Assembly (NCBI RefSeq): GCF_004151275.2
Contig: NZ_CP130821.1
Coordinates: 2,108,001 to 2,172,000 of the forward strand
From: Flavobacterium dauae
GTDB lineage: Bacteria > Bacteroidota > Bacteroidia > Flavobacteriales > Flavobacteriaceae
Length of the DNA stretch: 64,000 nt
Direction of reading: 5' to 3'
In this document: positions 54,870 through 63,864 of the stretch, one piece after another
How positions within the stretch are numbered: the first letter of the stretch is position 1
Layout: the number at the start of each line of letters is the position of its first letter
Notes under the pieces: generated by a model
The model's input: the letters and a program-made list of their open reading frames with translations, nothing else
Database searches by the model: none
Told to the model about the DNA's origin: nothing
Program-made: the position numbers and the translations under genes

Positions 54870-56376
54870 AAACAAACGTTTTCAACTTTTTCTACTGGTC
54901 GCAGTTTTTATAGTATCAACCTGCGGTTTGGTTTACGAATTGGTTGCAGGTGCTTTAGCCAGTTATTTACTAGGCGATTCGGTAAAGCAATTTTCTTTTA
55001 TTATTGGCACCTATTTGTTTTCAATGGGTGTAGGATCTTTTTTGGCAAAATACATCAAAAGGAATTTAATTGATCGTTTTATAGAAATTGAACTTTTAAT
55101 AGGTATAATCGGTGGATTAAGCTCGGTTGTATTGTTTGTACTTTTCCAAAGAATATCACACTTTCAGTTTATACTGTACTTCAGTGTATTTTTAACTGGA
55201 TGTTTATCGGGAATGGAAATTCCTATTTTAATGAACATCTTAAAAAACCGTGTAACCTTTCGCGAACTGGTTTCAGACGTTTTTACGTTTGATTATATTG
55301 GTGCGTTGATTGCTTCGGTTTTATTCCCCACTTTATTAATTCCTTATTTAGGTGTCATGGGAACATCGTTGGTTTTTGGAATTGTGAATATTTTGGTTGG
55401 AATTTCGCTTTGTATCTTTTTAAGAAAGGAAATTTTTAACCTACGCAGCTTACAAATAAAGGCTTTTTTAAGTTTAGCTTTATTAGTTACTGCTTTTGCT
55501 TATTCTAACGATTTGCTAAAATATACAGAAAACAACCTGTATCAAAACAATATTATCTACAAACAAAGTACACCGTATCAACGAATTATTTTAACCGAAA
55601 GCGCAGGCGAATATCAGTTGTTTTTGAACAACAATTTGCAGTTTAATACCAAAGACGAATATCGTTATCATGAGGTTTTGGTACATCCGGCAATGGCTGC
55701 AGCTCCAGCAATATCAAACGTTTTGGTATTAGGTGGTGGCGACGGTTTGGCTGTGCGTGAAATTTTAAAGTACAAAGATGTAAAAAAAATAACACTGGTT
55801 GATTTAGATGAAGGAATGACCAATTTGTTTAAAACAAACGAAATACTACGTAAACACAACCATAATTCGTTAAACAACCCAAAAGTTACCATTCATAATA
55901 CCGATGCTTTTATTTGGTTGCAGCAAAATACCGAGAAATATGATGTTGTTATTATCGATTTTCCAGATCCATCTAACTACAGTTTAGGTAAATTGTACAC
56001 TACCTATTTTTACAAAACGCTGCATCAAAGCATGACACCAAATAGTGTGGTAACCGTACAAACTACTTCGCCTTATTATGCGCCAAAATCGTATTGGTGT
56101 GTGCACGAAACAATCGGTTCTGTGTATCCGAATATTAATGGATATCATACCTACGTACCGTCTTTTGGTGAATGGGGTTTTGCTATTTTTTCGCCCAATA
56201 ATTTGGTTCGATTAAATAAAGTGTACCGCAAATTGAACAATTTAAAATTTTACAATTATAATTTAGACGAGTTTAGTAAGTTTTCTGAAGATATGAAAGC
56301 GGAAAACATTGAAATTAACCGTTTAGACAACCAATCTTTAGTTAGATATTTTGATGAAGAATGGAGCAAAATTTAA
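54862..56376 (+). CDS. Membrane-anchored spermidine synthase-like aminopropyltransferase
   Basis: A 504-residue protein starting MDKNKRFQL at 54862. The N-terminal half is polytopic, about seven helices (for example LFLLVAVFIVSTCGLVYELV). The C-terminal half is a spermidine synthase domain: YHEVLVHPAM, the SAM motif VLVLGGGDGLAVREIL, LVDLDEGM, and DVVIIDFPDPSNYSLGKLYT. Soluble SpeE has about 280 residues; membrane-fused versions are known, with uncertain acceptors. SpeD in the same operon would supply the aminopropyl donor. The start overlaps DUF350 and the end overlaps the Tat flavoprotein gene by 23 bases. Confidence 0.86.
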   Translation: MDKNKRFQLFLLVAVFIVSTCGLVYELVAGALASYLLGDSVKQFSFIIGTYLFSMGVGSFLAKYIKRNLIDRFIEIELLIGIIGGLSSVVLFVLFQRISHFQFILYFSVFLTGCLSGMEIPILMNILKNRVTFRELVSDVFTFDYIGALIASVLFPTLLIPYLGVMGTSLVFGIVNILVGISLCIFLRKEIFNLRSLQIKAFLSLALLVTAFAYSNDLLKYTENNLYQNNIIYKQSTPYQRIILTESAGEYQLFLNNNLQFNTKDEYRYHEVLVHPAMAAAPAISNVLVLGGGDGLAVREILKYKDVKKITLVDLDEGMTNLFKTNEILRKHNHNSLNNPKVTIHNTDAFIWLQQNTEKYDVVIIDFPDPSNYSLGKLYTTYFYKTLHQSMTPNSVVTVQTTSPYYAPKSYWCVHETIGSVYPNINGYHTYVPSFGEWGFAIFSPNNLVRLNKVYRKLNNLKFYNYNLDEFSKFSEDMKAENIEINRLDNQSLVRYFDEEWSKI

Positions 56377-57967
56377 TTGGAGTCGTCGTAGCTTTTTAAA
56401 AACAGGCTTATTGGCATTAGTTGCCATTCCGTTGGTACAATCGTGCAAAAAAACGGTCGAAAAACTCATTTTCAGAATCACGGGAACCAATCACATTCTG
56501 GGACATAGATTGCGTACCGGGGATTTTCCAAAACCATCAAAAACAATCAATGAAAATATTGTAATTGTTGGCGGCGGTATTTCTGGATTATCAGCTGTAC
56601 GCTGGCTTTCAAAAAATAATATTCTTGATTTTAAACTTATTGAAATGGAAACCGATTTGGGTGGAAATTCATTAGGTAAACAAAATAAATACAGCAAATA
56701 TCCGGTTGCGGCGCATTATCTTCCGTTACCCAATCATTCAAACAAAAATTTGATCGATTTTTTGCATGAAAGCAACATCATTACCAGTTTTTCAAAAGAT
56801 GGAACTCCTGTTTATGATGAATCCCAATTATGTTTTACTCCACACGATCGATTGTTCATCCATAATTATTGGCAGGAAGGAATCATTCCAAATTACGGAC
56901 TTTCAGAAGTAGATCATCAGGCGTTTGAAATATTCGATAAAAAAATGCAGTTTTACAAAGATGCTAGAGGAAAAGATGGTTCGTTTGCATTTGATATTCC
57001 CTTGCATCAATCATCAAAAGACGAAGAATTTGCAAAATTAGATCAGCTAACATTTAAAGATTGGTTGCTTGCGAATAATTTGAATAATCCTGAACTTTTT
57101 ACTTATCTGAACTATTGCTGTAAAGACGATTACGGAATTGGTATTGATAAAGTTTCGGCTTGGGCTGGTATTCATTATTTTTGTTCGAGAAAAAACACGC
57201 AAAACGAGGTACTAACCTGGCCAGAAGGAAACTATTTCATTGCCAAGAAATTTCTACCTTACACAGAAAACAAAAAGTATAAAAACGTGTTAGTATATTC
57301 TGTAAAAACCGCTAAAAACAAAGTAGAACTGCTGGTTTATGACGACCGATTAAAAACATCGACCAAAATTATTGCCAACAAAGTTATTTTGGCAACACCG
57401 CAATTTGTAAACAAATATATTTTAGAAAACAGAACCGAAATTTCTAAAAAGTTTGAATACGCACCCTGGATTACCGCAACGTTAGCCATAAACAAGTTTC
57501 CTATTGGCGAAGGCGCTCCGCTTTCATGGGACAACGTTATACACAACGGTTTTGGCTTGGGCTATATTTACAACCAGCACCAAATGCTTAACCAATATCA
57601 AACGCCTTTTTCAATAACGTATTATGCCGCTCTGTGTACAGATGATTTAAAATTAGAACGTAAAAAATTACTTGCGAACACCGATAATTACTGGAAAAAA
57701 GTTGTTTTAACCGATTTAGAAAAAGCCCATTACAACATATCAGCCGAAGTAATTTCGTTAGAATTGCACAAAAAAGGACACGGAATGATTAGTCCGTTTC
57801 CAAATTTTATTTTTTCGCAAGAAATAAAGCAAGCCGCACAACCCATTGAAAACAAAATTTACTTTGCCCATTCAGATTTAAGCGGAATATCTATTTTTGA
57901 AGAAGCTTTTTATCAAGGCATTAAAGCCGCTAAAGAATTAATTAATGATACAGCCCTGGATACATAA
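56354..57967 (+). CDS. Tat-exported lipoprotein FAD-dependent amine oxidase-like protein
   Basis: A 537-residue flavoprotein starting at ATG 56354. The Tat motif is WSRRSFLKTG followed by LLALVAIPLVQSC, where the Cys of LVQSC fits a lipobox, so the protein is probably folded, exported and lipid-anchored. The FAD loop is NIVIVGGGISGLSAVRWL, then LIEMETDLGGNS, as in amine oxidase / protoporphyrinogen oxidase-like flavoproteins. KVILATPQFVNKYIL is another family segment. A polyamine or related amine is a logical substrate given the neighbours, but this is not shown. It overlaps both neighbours by 23 bases. Confidence 0.83.
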   Translation: MKNGAKFNWSRRSFLKTGLLALVAIPLVQSCKKTVEKLIFRITGTNHILGHRLRTGDFPKPSKTINENIVIVGGGISGLSAVRWLSKNNILDFKLIEMETDLGGNSLGKQNKYSKYPVAAHYLPLPNHSNKNLIDFLHESNIITSFSKDGTPVYDESQLCFTPHDRLFIHNYWQEGIIPNYGLSEVDHQAFEIFDKKMQFYKDARGKDGSFAFDIPLHQSSKDEEFAKLDQLTFKDWLLANNLNNPELFTYLNYCCKDDYGIGIDKVSAWAGIHYFCSRKNTQNEVLTWPEGNYFIAKKFLPYTENKKYKNVLVYSVKTAKNKVELLVYDDRLKTSTKIIANKVILATPQFVNKYILENRTEISKKFEYAPWITATLAINKFPIGEGAPLSWDNVIHNGFGLGYIYNQHQMLNQYQTPFSITYYAALCTDDLKLERKKLLANTDNYWKKVVLTDLEKAHYNISAEVISLELHKKGHGMISPFPNFIFSQEIKQAAQPIENKIYFAHSDLSGISIFEEAFYQGIKAAKELINDTALDT

Positions 57968-58970
57968 AAAACAAACCGATGTTGTTTTTATTTTACTACC
58001 GCCGTTTTTCATTGCATTAATTGTATTGCTTTTTCATGAAAAATTAGCTGCAATTCAAGGCAATTATTCGTTTTTAACGTGGTTAATATTTATTGTTTTT
58101 ATAGATGTTGCCCACGTTTACGCATCGCTTTTTAAAACCTATTTAAACAAAACCGAAGTATCTAAACACAAAAAGCTTTTTATTGTTGTTCCGTGCATTT
58201 GTTTGCTGTTAAGTATAGCTGCTTTTATTGTTAGTAAAGATTTTTTCTGGAGTGTTTTGGCATATATTGCCGTATTTCATTTTATACGGCAGCAATACGG
58301 TTTTATGAGACTGTACAGTAGAAACGAACCGAAAAAAAAATTAAAATTGTTGTTTGATAAAATTGTTATTTACAACGCTACGGTTTTCCCCATGTTGTTT
58401 TGGTTTCTAAATCCCGATCGACATTTTAACTGGTTTGTAAGTAATGAATTTTTACAGAGCAATCAACCGCAGATAACCAACATATTATTTGTATGTTTTG
58501 TTATCATTTTTACTGCTTATTTAGTTTCGGTAGTATATGGTTTCGTTAAAACAAAACAGTTTAACATTCCCAAAAACCTACTTCTTTTAGGCACTTATAT
58601 TTCTTGGTATCTGGGAATTGTGCATTACAACAACGAACTTATTTTTACTGCTTTTAATGTGGTTTCGCACGGTATTCCTTACATGGCGTTGGTTTATTTT
58701 AAAGAAATCAAACCCAATAAAAAACAAAACTTTTACCTTCCTTTTTTTCAAACAAAATATTTACTCATTGTATTTCTGTTGATTTTATTAGGATTGGCAT
58801 TTTTAGAAGAATTAATTTGGGAAGTAACCGTTTGGGAAGAACATTTTCAGTTTACGGAATTCTATATACCTGATAATTTGCATTTTATATGGATTCCTTT
58901 TTTAACCTTACCTCAGCTAACGCATTATGTTTTAGATGGATTTATTTGGAAATCAAAAAAAAGCCTCTAA
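57945..58970 (+). CDS. Polytopic membrane protein with conserved-looking histidines
   Basis: A 341-residue protein with about nine helices. Histidines or charged residues sit at or near helix ends: VDVAHVYASLF, VFHFIRQQYGFMRLY, GIVHYNN, NVVSHGIPYMALVYF and LTHYVLDGFIWKSK. The closing HYxxDGxIWK motif recurs, as far as I recall, in other uncharacterised bacterial membrane proteins. The His pattern could form a metal or heme site. No family is named here. As last gene of the operon, overlapping the flavoprotein by 23 bases, it may be its electron or substrate partner; this is inference. Confidence 0.68.
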   Translation: MIQPWIHKKQTDVVFILLPPFFIALIVLLFHEKLAAIQGNYSFLTWLIFIVFIDVAHVYASLFKTYLNKTEVSKHKKLFIVVPCICLLLSIAAFIVSKDFFWSVLAYIAVFHFIRQQYGFMRLYSRNEPKKKLKLLFDKIVIYNATVFPMLFWFLNPDRHFNWFVSNEFLQSNQPQITNILFVCFVIIFTAYLVSVVYGFVKTKQFNIPKNLLLLGTYISWYLGIVHYNNELIFTAFNVVSHGIPYMALVYFKEIKPNKKQNFYLPFFQTKYLLIVFLLILLGLAFLEELIWEVTVWEEHFQFTEFYIPDNLHFIWIPFLTLPQLTHYVLDGFIWKSKKSL

Positions 58971-59068
58971 TTTTTATTCTTTAAAAATCATCAACTAATG
59001 ATCGGCCATCTGTAGATCTCAGCATTCACTTTTACACATTTAAAATGTATCATTAAGATATAAATTAA

Positions 59069-59098
59069 AACAAGGTTGGGAAAAATCCCAACCTTGTT
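59069..59098 (-). terminator. Terminator of the DUF2723 gene
   Basis: Stem AACAAGGTTGGGA / TCCCAACCTTGTT, three bases from the DUF2723 stop. Confidence 0.88.
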
Positions 59099-59100
59099 GA

Positions 59101-62100
59101 TTATTGTTCTACAGAATCTACTGTTTGTGTTACAGAATCTTCTATCATTTCGCGTTGTTGCTGTTCCATTTGTGCTGCTTCAGCCTGTTGCTGTTTATAT
59201 GCACTTAAATACCTGTTAAAGTATTTTTCAAATGGTGCAATTCGCTTGTTTAATGTTGCAACAGTTGAAGTGTCTTTATGCAGTTCGCAATTGTCTATAA
59301 TGCGGTAAGCAGTTTCAAAAGCCGCAATGATGTCCATAACATATTCTTGTTGTTCATTTAGTTTCATTCCTTTGTAGAAATTCAAATCTTCTTCGGCTTT
59401 AATAAACAATTTAGTTGCCAATTCTGCTGCCTTTTTGTTTTCTCCTAATATATAATATAAATCGGCAAAAGGTTCTACTGTAAAATACGATCCGTTTCTG
59501 TCATTAGGAATGTAATATTCAATCGGGAAATTTTTCATTGCCAAATCAACAATATTTTTGGCTTTGTCCATTTTTCCTTCTTCTATTAATTCCTCTGCTA
59601 AACGTGTCATATTAATTCTAAAGCTCATAGCGTTTTTACGCGTTTCGGGATCGTGATAAATATTTGGGCTACCAAAATTACCCCAATACCAATTGGTTAC
59701 TGTTTTGTACATTTTATCGGTATCGATTGAACCAATATACAACGGATGATAATTATACTGGCGTTCGGCTTTTACAGGAACCAGTTTGTACACCAAACCG
59801 TTTAACTGCAAGTAATCTTTCATCCACAAGAAATCTTCATCAGAAATAGCTCCGCCAGTAAAGTAAATTGGGCGATCCCAATTGTTGCTTGCCACAATTT
59901 CCAACATTATTAATCGTTGACGGGTGATGGCACTTATGTTTACATCAATTGGAATTTCAGAAACAATTTCGTTGGCATATTTTTGTGAAACAATACCGTT
60001 TTTAAGTATCTTATCCTTATTAACCGGAAGACTGAATTTATTGGTTGGAATACGTGTAACCAACATTCCGTTCTCTGTTTCTATTTTAGCCCGCGGATCA
60101 TCTGATGCAATAAATTCTAAAATGGTATTGATATCAAAACGCTCATCGATAGATGGAGTAATTGCTGAATAATACAGATTTTCTCCGGAATATTGGCGGT
60201 GATTAAAACGGATTTTCAGTGCTTCTGATTCATACGATTTCACTTTCATTTGATCAATATACCATTCTGCCTGCAATAATGTACTACATACCACACGAAC
60301 ATCGGTACGGTAACCTTCTACTTCCTGCAAATACCAAAGCGGAAAGGTATCGTTATCGCCTATTGTAAAAATAATGGCATTTGGTTCTAACGAATCCAAA
60401 TAAGCTCGCCCTAAAGCTAATGCGGTATATTTTTCGGAACGGTCGTGATCGTTCCAGTTTTCTTTTGCCATTAATACCGGCGATGCTAAAAAGGTGACAC
60501 CTAAAACCAATGGTAAGGCTATTTTTGCATTTACTTTATTTGCTAAAAATTCATAAATGGCGTACACACCGTAACCTACCCAAATAGCAAAAACCATAAA
60601 CGAACCTACAACGGCATAGTCACGTTCACGAGGTTCAAAAGGTCGTTCATTCAGGAAGATCTTCAATGCGAAACTGGTAAATAAAAACAATGCCAGCAAA
60701 ACATAAAACGTTTTGGGGTCTTTGCGGTAGTGAAACACAAAGCCAAACAAACCTAAAATAAACGGCAGCATATAATATACGTTTCGCCCTTTGTTATTCA
60801 GCATATCGCTTGTTAAGTTTTCTTGTGAGCCCAAACGAATCTCATCTAAGAATTTAATACCAGAAATCCAGTTTCCGTTCATTCGGTCATTATAGCCCTG
60901 GATATCGTTTTGGCGTCCGGCAAAATTCCACATCAAATAACGGGTGTACATATAACCAAACTGATAATTAAACATAAAGCTCATATTATCTATAAAACCC
61001 GGTTTTTCAATATCGATATACTCGCTCATTTGTCTTAAAATATCGTCGTACTCTCTCATAGACATTCTACCCGATTGTACCTGTGCTTTTAACTGCGAAA
61101 CTGTTTCAATAGCCTCCGGATCTGATGCGTATTCCGGTTTCAATTTAAAATCGAGCGGTTTGGTATAAGTCATATAGTTTGCCGCCATTGGAGGATCCCA
61201 CAAACGAGGCAAAAAGCCTTTGAATCGAGGCGAATAATTTTGTTCTGCGTTCTTTCCATCGTTTAACACGATATATTTTCCGGTAGTATAATCACGTTCG
61301 TAATCTACTTTACCGTCTTTATAAGGTTCCGAAGGATCTAATTCTCCACCGTATTTAACAGTAAAATAGGTATCGTAAAACAACGAACGCGAACCATACT
61401 GTTCCCGGTTGTAATAAGCCAATAACTCGGCAGCATCCGAAGGCTTGTTTTCGTTGATTGGAATTTGCGTATTGGCGCGTATTGGCAACATTAACCAACA
61501 CGAAAATCCAATAAACATAAACAATATAGAAAGAATCAATGTATTTGCAAATTGTTTTTGTTTTTCGCGGGTGATTTTCAATCCAAAAACAAACAAAGAA
61601 ACAACAATGGCAAAAGCAATAATGGTTCCTGAATTAAACGGAAGCCCAATGGAATTGACAAAGAAAATTTCTGATTTTCCGAAGAAAATCATCGTGTAAG
61701 GCAGTACAAAACCAAAAACGAACAGCAAAATTGCAACGACTAAAATGTTTGCAATAATGAAATTTTTAATGGTAACCTGCGGATATCTTTTAAAATAATA
61801 TAAATAACCAATTGATGGTATTGCCAGCAATGCCATAAAATGCACACCGAAAGACATACCCACAACTAAAGCAATCAGTAACAACCATTTGTTACCACGT
61901 GGTTCGTCAATAGCATCAATCCAGCGTAAACCCAGCCAAAGTAATAAAGCCAGCATAAAAGTTGCCATTGCATAAACCTCGGTTTCTACAGCACTAAACC
62001 AAAAAGTATCAGAAAAAGTAAAAGTTAACGCACCAATTAAACAGCTTCCTAAAACAGCAATTACGGTATTGTTTGTAATGCTTTCTGTACCAATTTTAAC

Positions 62101-62418
62101 TACTTTTAATAGAATATTGGTAGCAGACCAAAACATAAACAACACAGCAAAGGCACTTGATAAAGCCGATACCATATTAACCATTGCTGCAATTTTATTG
62201 GGTGCTGTGGCAAACATAGCAGCAAAAGCACCAATCATTTGAAACAACGGTGCACCGGGCGGATGCCCTACTTCTAATTTAGCCGAAGTTGCAATGTATT
62301 CGCCGGCGTCCCAAAAACTAACGGTAGGTTCTAAAGTTAAAGTATAAACTGTTAGGGCAATTAAAAATGCAATCCAACCGGTAATGGTATTCCATTTTTT
62401 AAAATTGATTGTCAACAT
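59101..62418 (-). CDS. DUF2723 membrane protein (TMEM260/O-mannosyltransferase-like)
   Basis: An 1105-residue integral membrane protein. The N-terminal 650 residues hold about 12-14 helices, with the family opening TLEPTVSFWDAGEYIATSAK and VGHPPGAPLFQMIGAF. These resemble GT-C fold protein O-glycosyltransferases (DUF2723; human TMEM260 is a relative). The acidic DAGEY pair near residue 37 is the probable catalytic loop. The C-terminal 450 residues are soluble and TPR-like, ending in a Gln/Glu-rich tail. It probably glycosylates exported proteins, a process known in Bacteroidota; the link to this protein is inference. Monocistronic. Confidence 0.88.
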   Translation of the reverse strand: MLTINFKKWNTITGWIAFLIALTVYTLTLEPTVSFWDAGEYIATSAKLEVGHPPGAPLFQMIGAFAAMFATAPNKIAAMVNMVSALSSAFAVLFMFWSATNILLKVVKIGTESITNNTVIAVLGSCLIGALTFTFSDTFWFSAVETEVYAMATFMLALLLWLGLRWIDAIDEPRGNKWLLLIALVVGMSFGVHFMALLAIPSIGYLYYFKRYPQVTIKNFIIANILVVAILLFVFGFVLPYTMIFFGKSEIFFVNSIGLPFNSGTIIAFAIVVSLFVFGLKITREKQKQFANTLILSILFMFIGFSCWLMLPIRANTQIPINENKPSDAAELLAYYNREQYGSRSLFYDTYFTVKYGGELDPSEPYKDGKVDYERDYTTGKYIVLNDGKNAEQNYSPRFKGFLPRLWDPPMAANYMTYTKPLDFKLKPEYASDPEAIETVSQLKAQVQSGRMSMREYDDILRQMSEYIDIEKPGFIDNMSFMFNYQFGYMYTRYLMWNFAGRQNDIQGYNDRMNGNWISGIKFLDEIRLGSQENLTSDMLNNKGRNVYYMLPFILGLFGFVFHYRKDPKTFYVLLALFLFTSFALKIFLNERPFEPRERDYAVVGSFMVFAIWVGYGVYAIYEFLANKVNAKIALPLVLGVTFLASPVLMAKENWNDHDRSEKYTALALGRAYLDSLEPNAIIFTIGDNDTFPLWYLQEVEGYRTDVRVVCSTLLQAEWYIDQMKVKSYESEALKIRFNHRQYSGENLYYSAITPSIDERFDINTILEFIASDDPRAKIETENGMLVTRIPTNKFSLPVNKDKILKNGIVSQKYANEIVSEIPIDVNISAITRQRLIMLEIVASNNWDRPIYFTGGAISDEDFLWMKDYLQLNGLVYKLVPVKAERQYNYHPLYIGSIDTDKMYKTVTNWYWGNFGSPNIYHDPETRKNAMSFRINMTRLAEELIEEGKMDKAKNIVDLAMKNFPIEYYIPNDRNGSYFTVEPFADLYYILGENKKAAELATKLFIKAEEDLNFYKGMKLNEQQEYVMDIIAAFETAYRIIDNCELHKDTSTVATLNKRIAPFEKYFNRYLSAYKQQQAEAAQMEQQQREMIEDSVTQTVDSVEQ

Positions 62419-62562
62419 AATAGCTTTTTTTAATCTTTTTATGTAAGAACTACAAAGAAAACGTTTTTTTTCTAATTACCTAAAAATGGACGAAACATAT
62501 TTTGTTAAGAGAAACTTAACTACTTTATTAAAACTGTTTTTATTAAATTTAGCGGCAATAAC

Positions 62563-62655
62563 AAAAGCTAAATGCCGCAAGGTTTTTGAAACCTTGCAGA
62601 ATTTAGCTTTTTAACTATTTTACACCTACAAGGTCAAAAAAAAAGACCTTGCAGG
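62563..62655. repeat. Two family B palindromes upstream of the HExxH gene
   Basis: The first (62563-62612) is a long stem AAAAGCTAAAT / ATTTAGCTTTT with the inner palindrome CAAGGTTTTTGAAACCTTG. The second (62625-62655) is CCTACAAGGTC / GACCTTGCAGG with a 9-base A loop. Confidence 0.72.
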
Positions 62656-62708
62656 AAAATGTTACTTAAGTACCATCTATTATAAAGAACAATAATTAAA
62701 CTATTACA

Positions 62709-63830
62709 ATGAAGAAAATAATTCCCTTGATTTTTCTTGTTTCTTTTTCTTGTTTTGCACAAACAATAAACAAAGATTTGCACCTAACCATTTCAAAGGC
62801 AGTAAATCAGGAAGATCAACAGATTAATCAAGTTATTGCAACGGTGCGTTCTTTTTTAGAAACAAAAAACAATTCTTATACTTCTAACGAGTTTTGGTTA
62901 ACCTCCGATTTTGAGAAACACTTGTATCCCTATCTTGATTTGTATCAAATAGAAAACGGCAAAGAAGGTAAAAACACCTACCAACCGACGTTAATGGAAG
63001 TAATACAGACAAAAAACAAAAACAAATGGATTGTAAAACTGGCATTTATAAGCCATAATAGTAAAACAAACGAAAATCAAATTCGGGGTATTTACAATAT
63101 TATTGCTTCAAAAATAAATAATGAAATTGTTTTTAGCCGTTATCAGGATTTTATATTAGAATTGTGGCAGCATCTTCAAAAAGAAAGCGTTTCTTATTAC
63201 ATTTCACCTTTAAAAAAAATAAACGAAGAAGAAGTAAAACAGCAGCAAAAAGATATTGAAATGTTGTGCAATTTCTTTAATACAAAACCTATCCCGTTAA
63301 CTTACATATCTTGCATCAATCCAAAAGAAGTCTTTGAAGTCAAAGGTTTTGATTATAATCCAATGATGTATGTTAGCAAAGTAGGTGGCTTGGCAGAATA
63401 TGGAAACATTATTTTATCTGGTAATAATTCAGAAATTTATACACACGAAATCATTCATATTTATACTTTAAACCTTTTTCCAAATAAGCATTCTTTTTTC
63501 GATGAAGGTTTGGCTACATACCTATCAGGTAGCGGAACTTTTGATTATTTGTGGCACAAAGAAAAATTTAAAAGATTTATTCAGAAGAATCCTGATTTTA
63601 AAATTGAAAATCATATAGATGATTTGTATGAACGTTTGTACTTTGAAGAAGAAACATCAATTCCGTATTTAATTGCAGCCGCTGTGTGTGAACGAACTAT
63701 TCGTTTATATGGTAAAGAACGATTTTTTGAACTTTTAAATTCAAAAGACGATCTATGGGTTTTGTTAAATAAAATTGGCTTAACTAAAGAAAATATCAAT
63801 CAAGAAATAAGAAAAGAATTGAAGTTGTAA
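62709..63830 (+). CDS. Secreted HExxH metallopeptidase-like protein
   Basis: A 373-residue protein with a Sec signal (KIIPLIFLVSFSCFAQ). The zinc motif H246-E247-I-I-H250 (THEIIHIY) is followed by DEGLATYLSG, where E266 is a candidate third ligand, as in gluzincins (the 'peptidase MA-like' pattern). The N-terminal 200 residues are an unassigned domain. Substrate is unknown; the Cys near residue 14 is within the signal and is not clearly a lipobox. The family B palindromes lie just upstream. Confidence 0.75.
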   Translation: MKKIIPLIFLVSFSCFAQTINKDLHLTISKAVNQEDQQINQVIATVRSFLETKNNSYTSNEFWLTSDFEKHLYPYLDLYQIENGKEGKNTYQPTLMEVIQTKNKNKWIVKLAFISHNSKTNENQIRGIYNIIASKINNEIVFSRYQDFILELWQHLQKESVSYYISPLKKINEEEVKQQQKDIEMLCNFFNTKPIPLTYISCINPKEVFEVKGFDYNPMMYVSKVGGLAEYGNIILSGNNSEIYTHEIIHIYTLNLFPNKHSFFDEGLATYLSGSGTFDYLWHKEKFKRFIQKNPDFKIENHIDDLYERLYFEEETSIPYLIAAAVCERTIRLYGKERFFELLNSKDDLWVLLNKIGLTKENINQEIRKELKL

Positions 63831-63864
63831 ATGACAAAAACCACAACATTTAAAAAGTCTTTAA

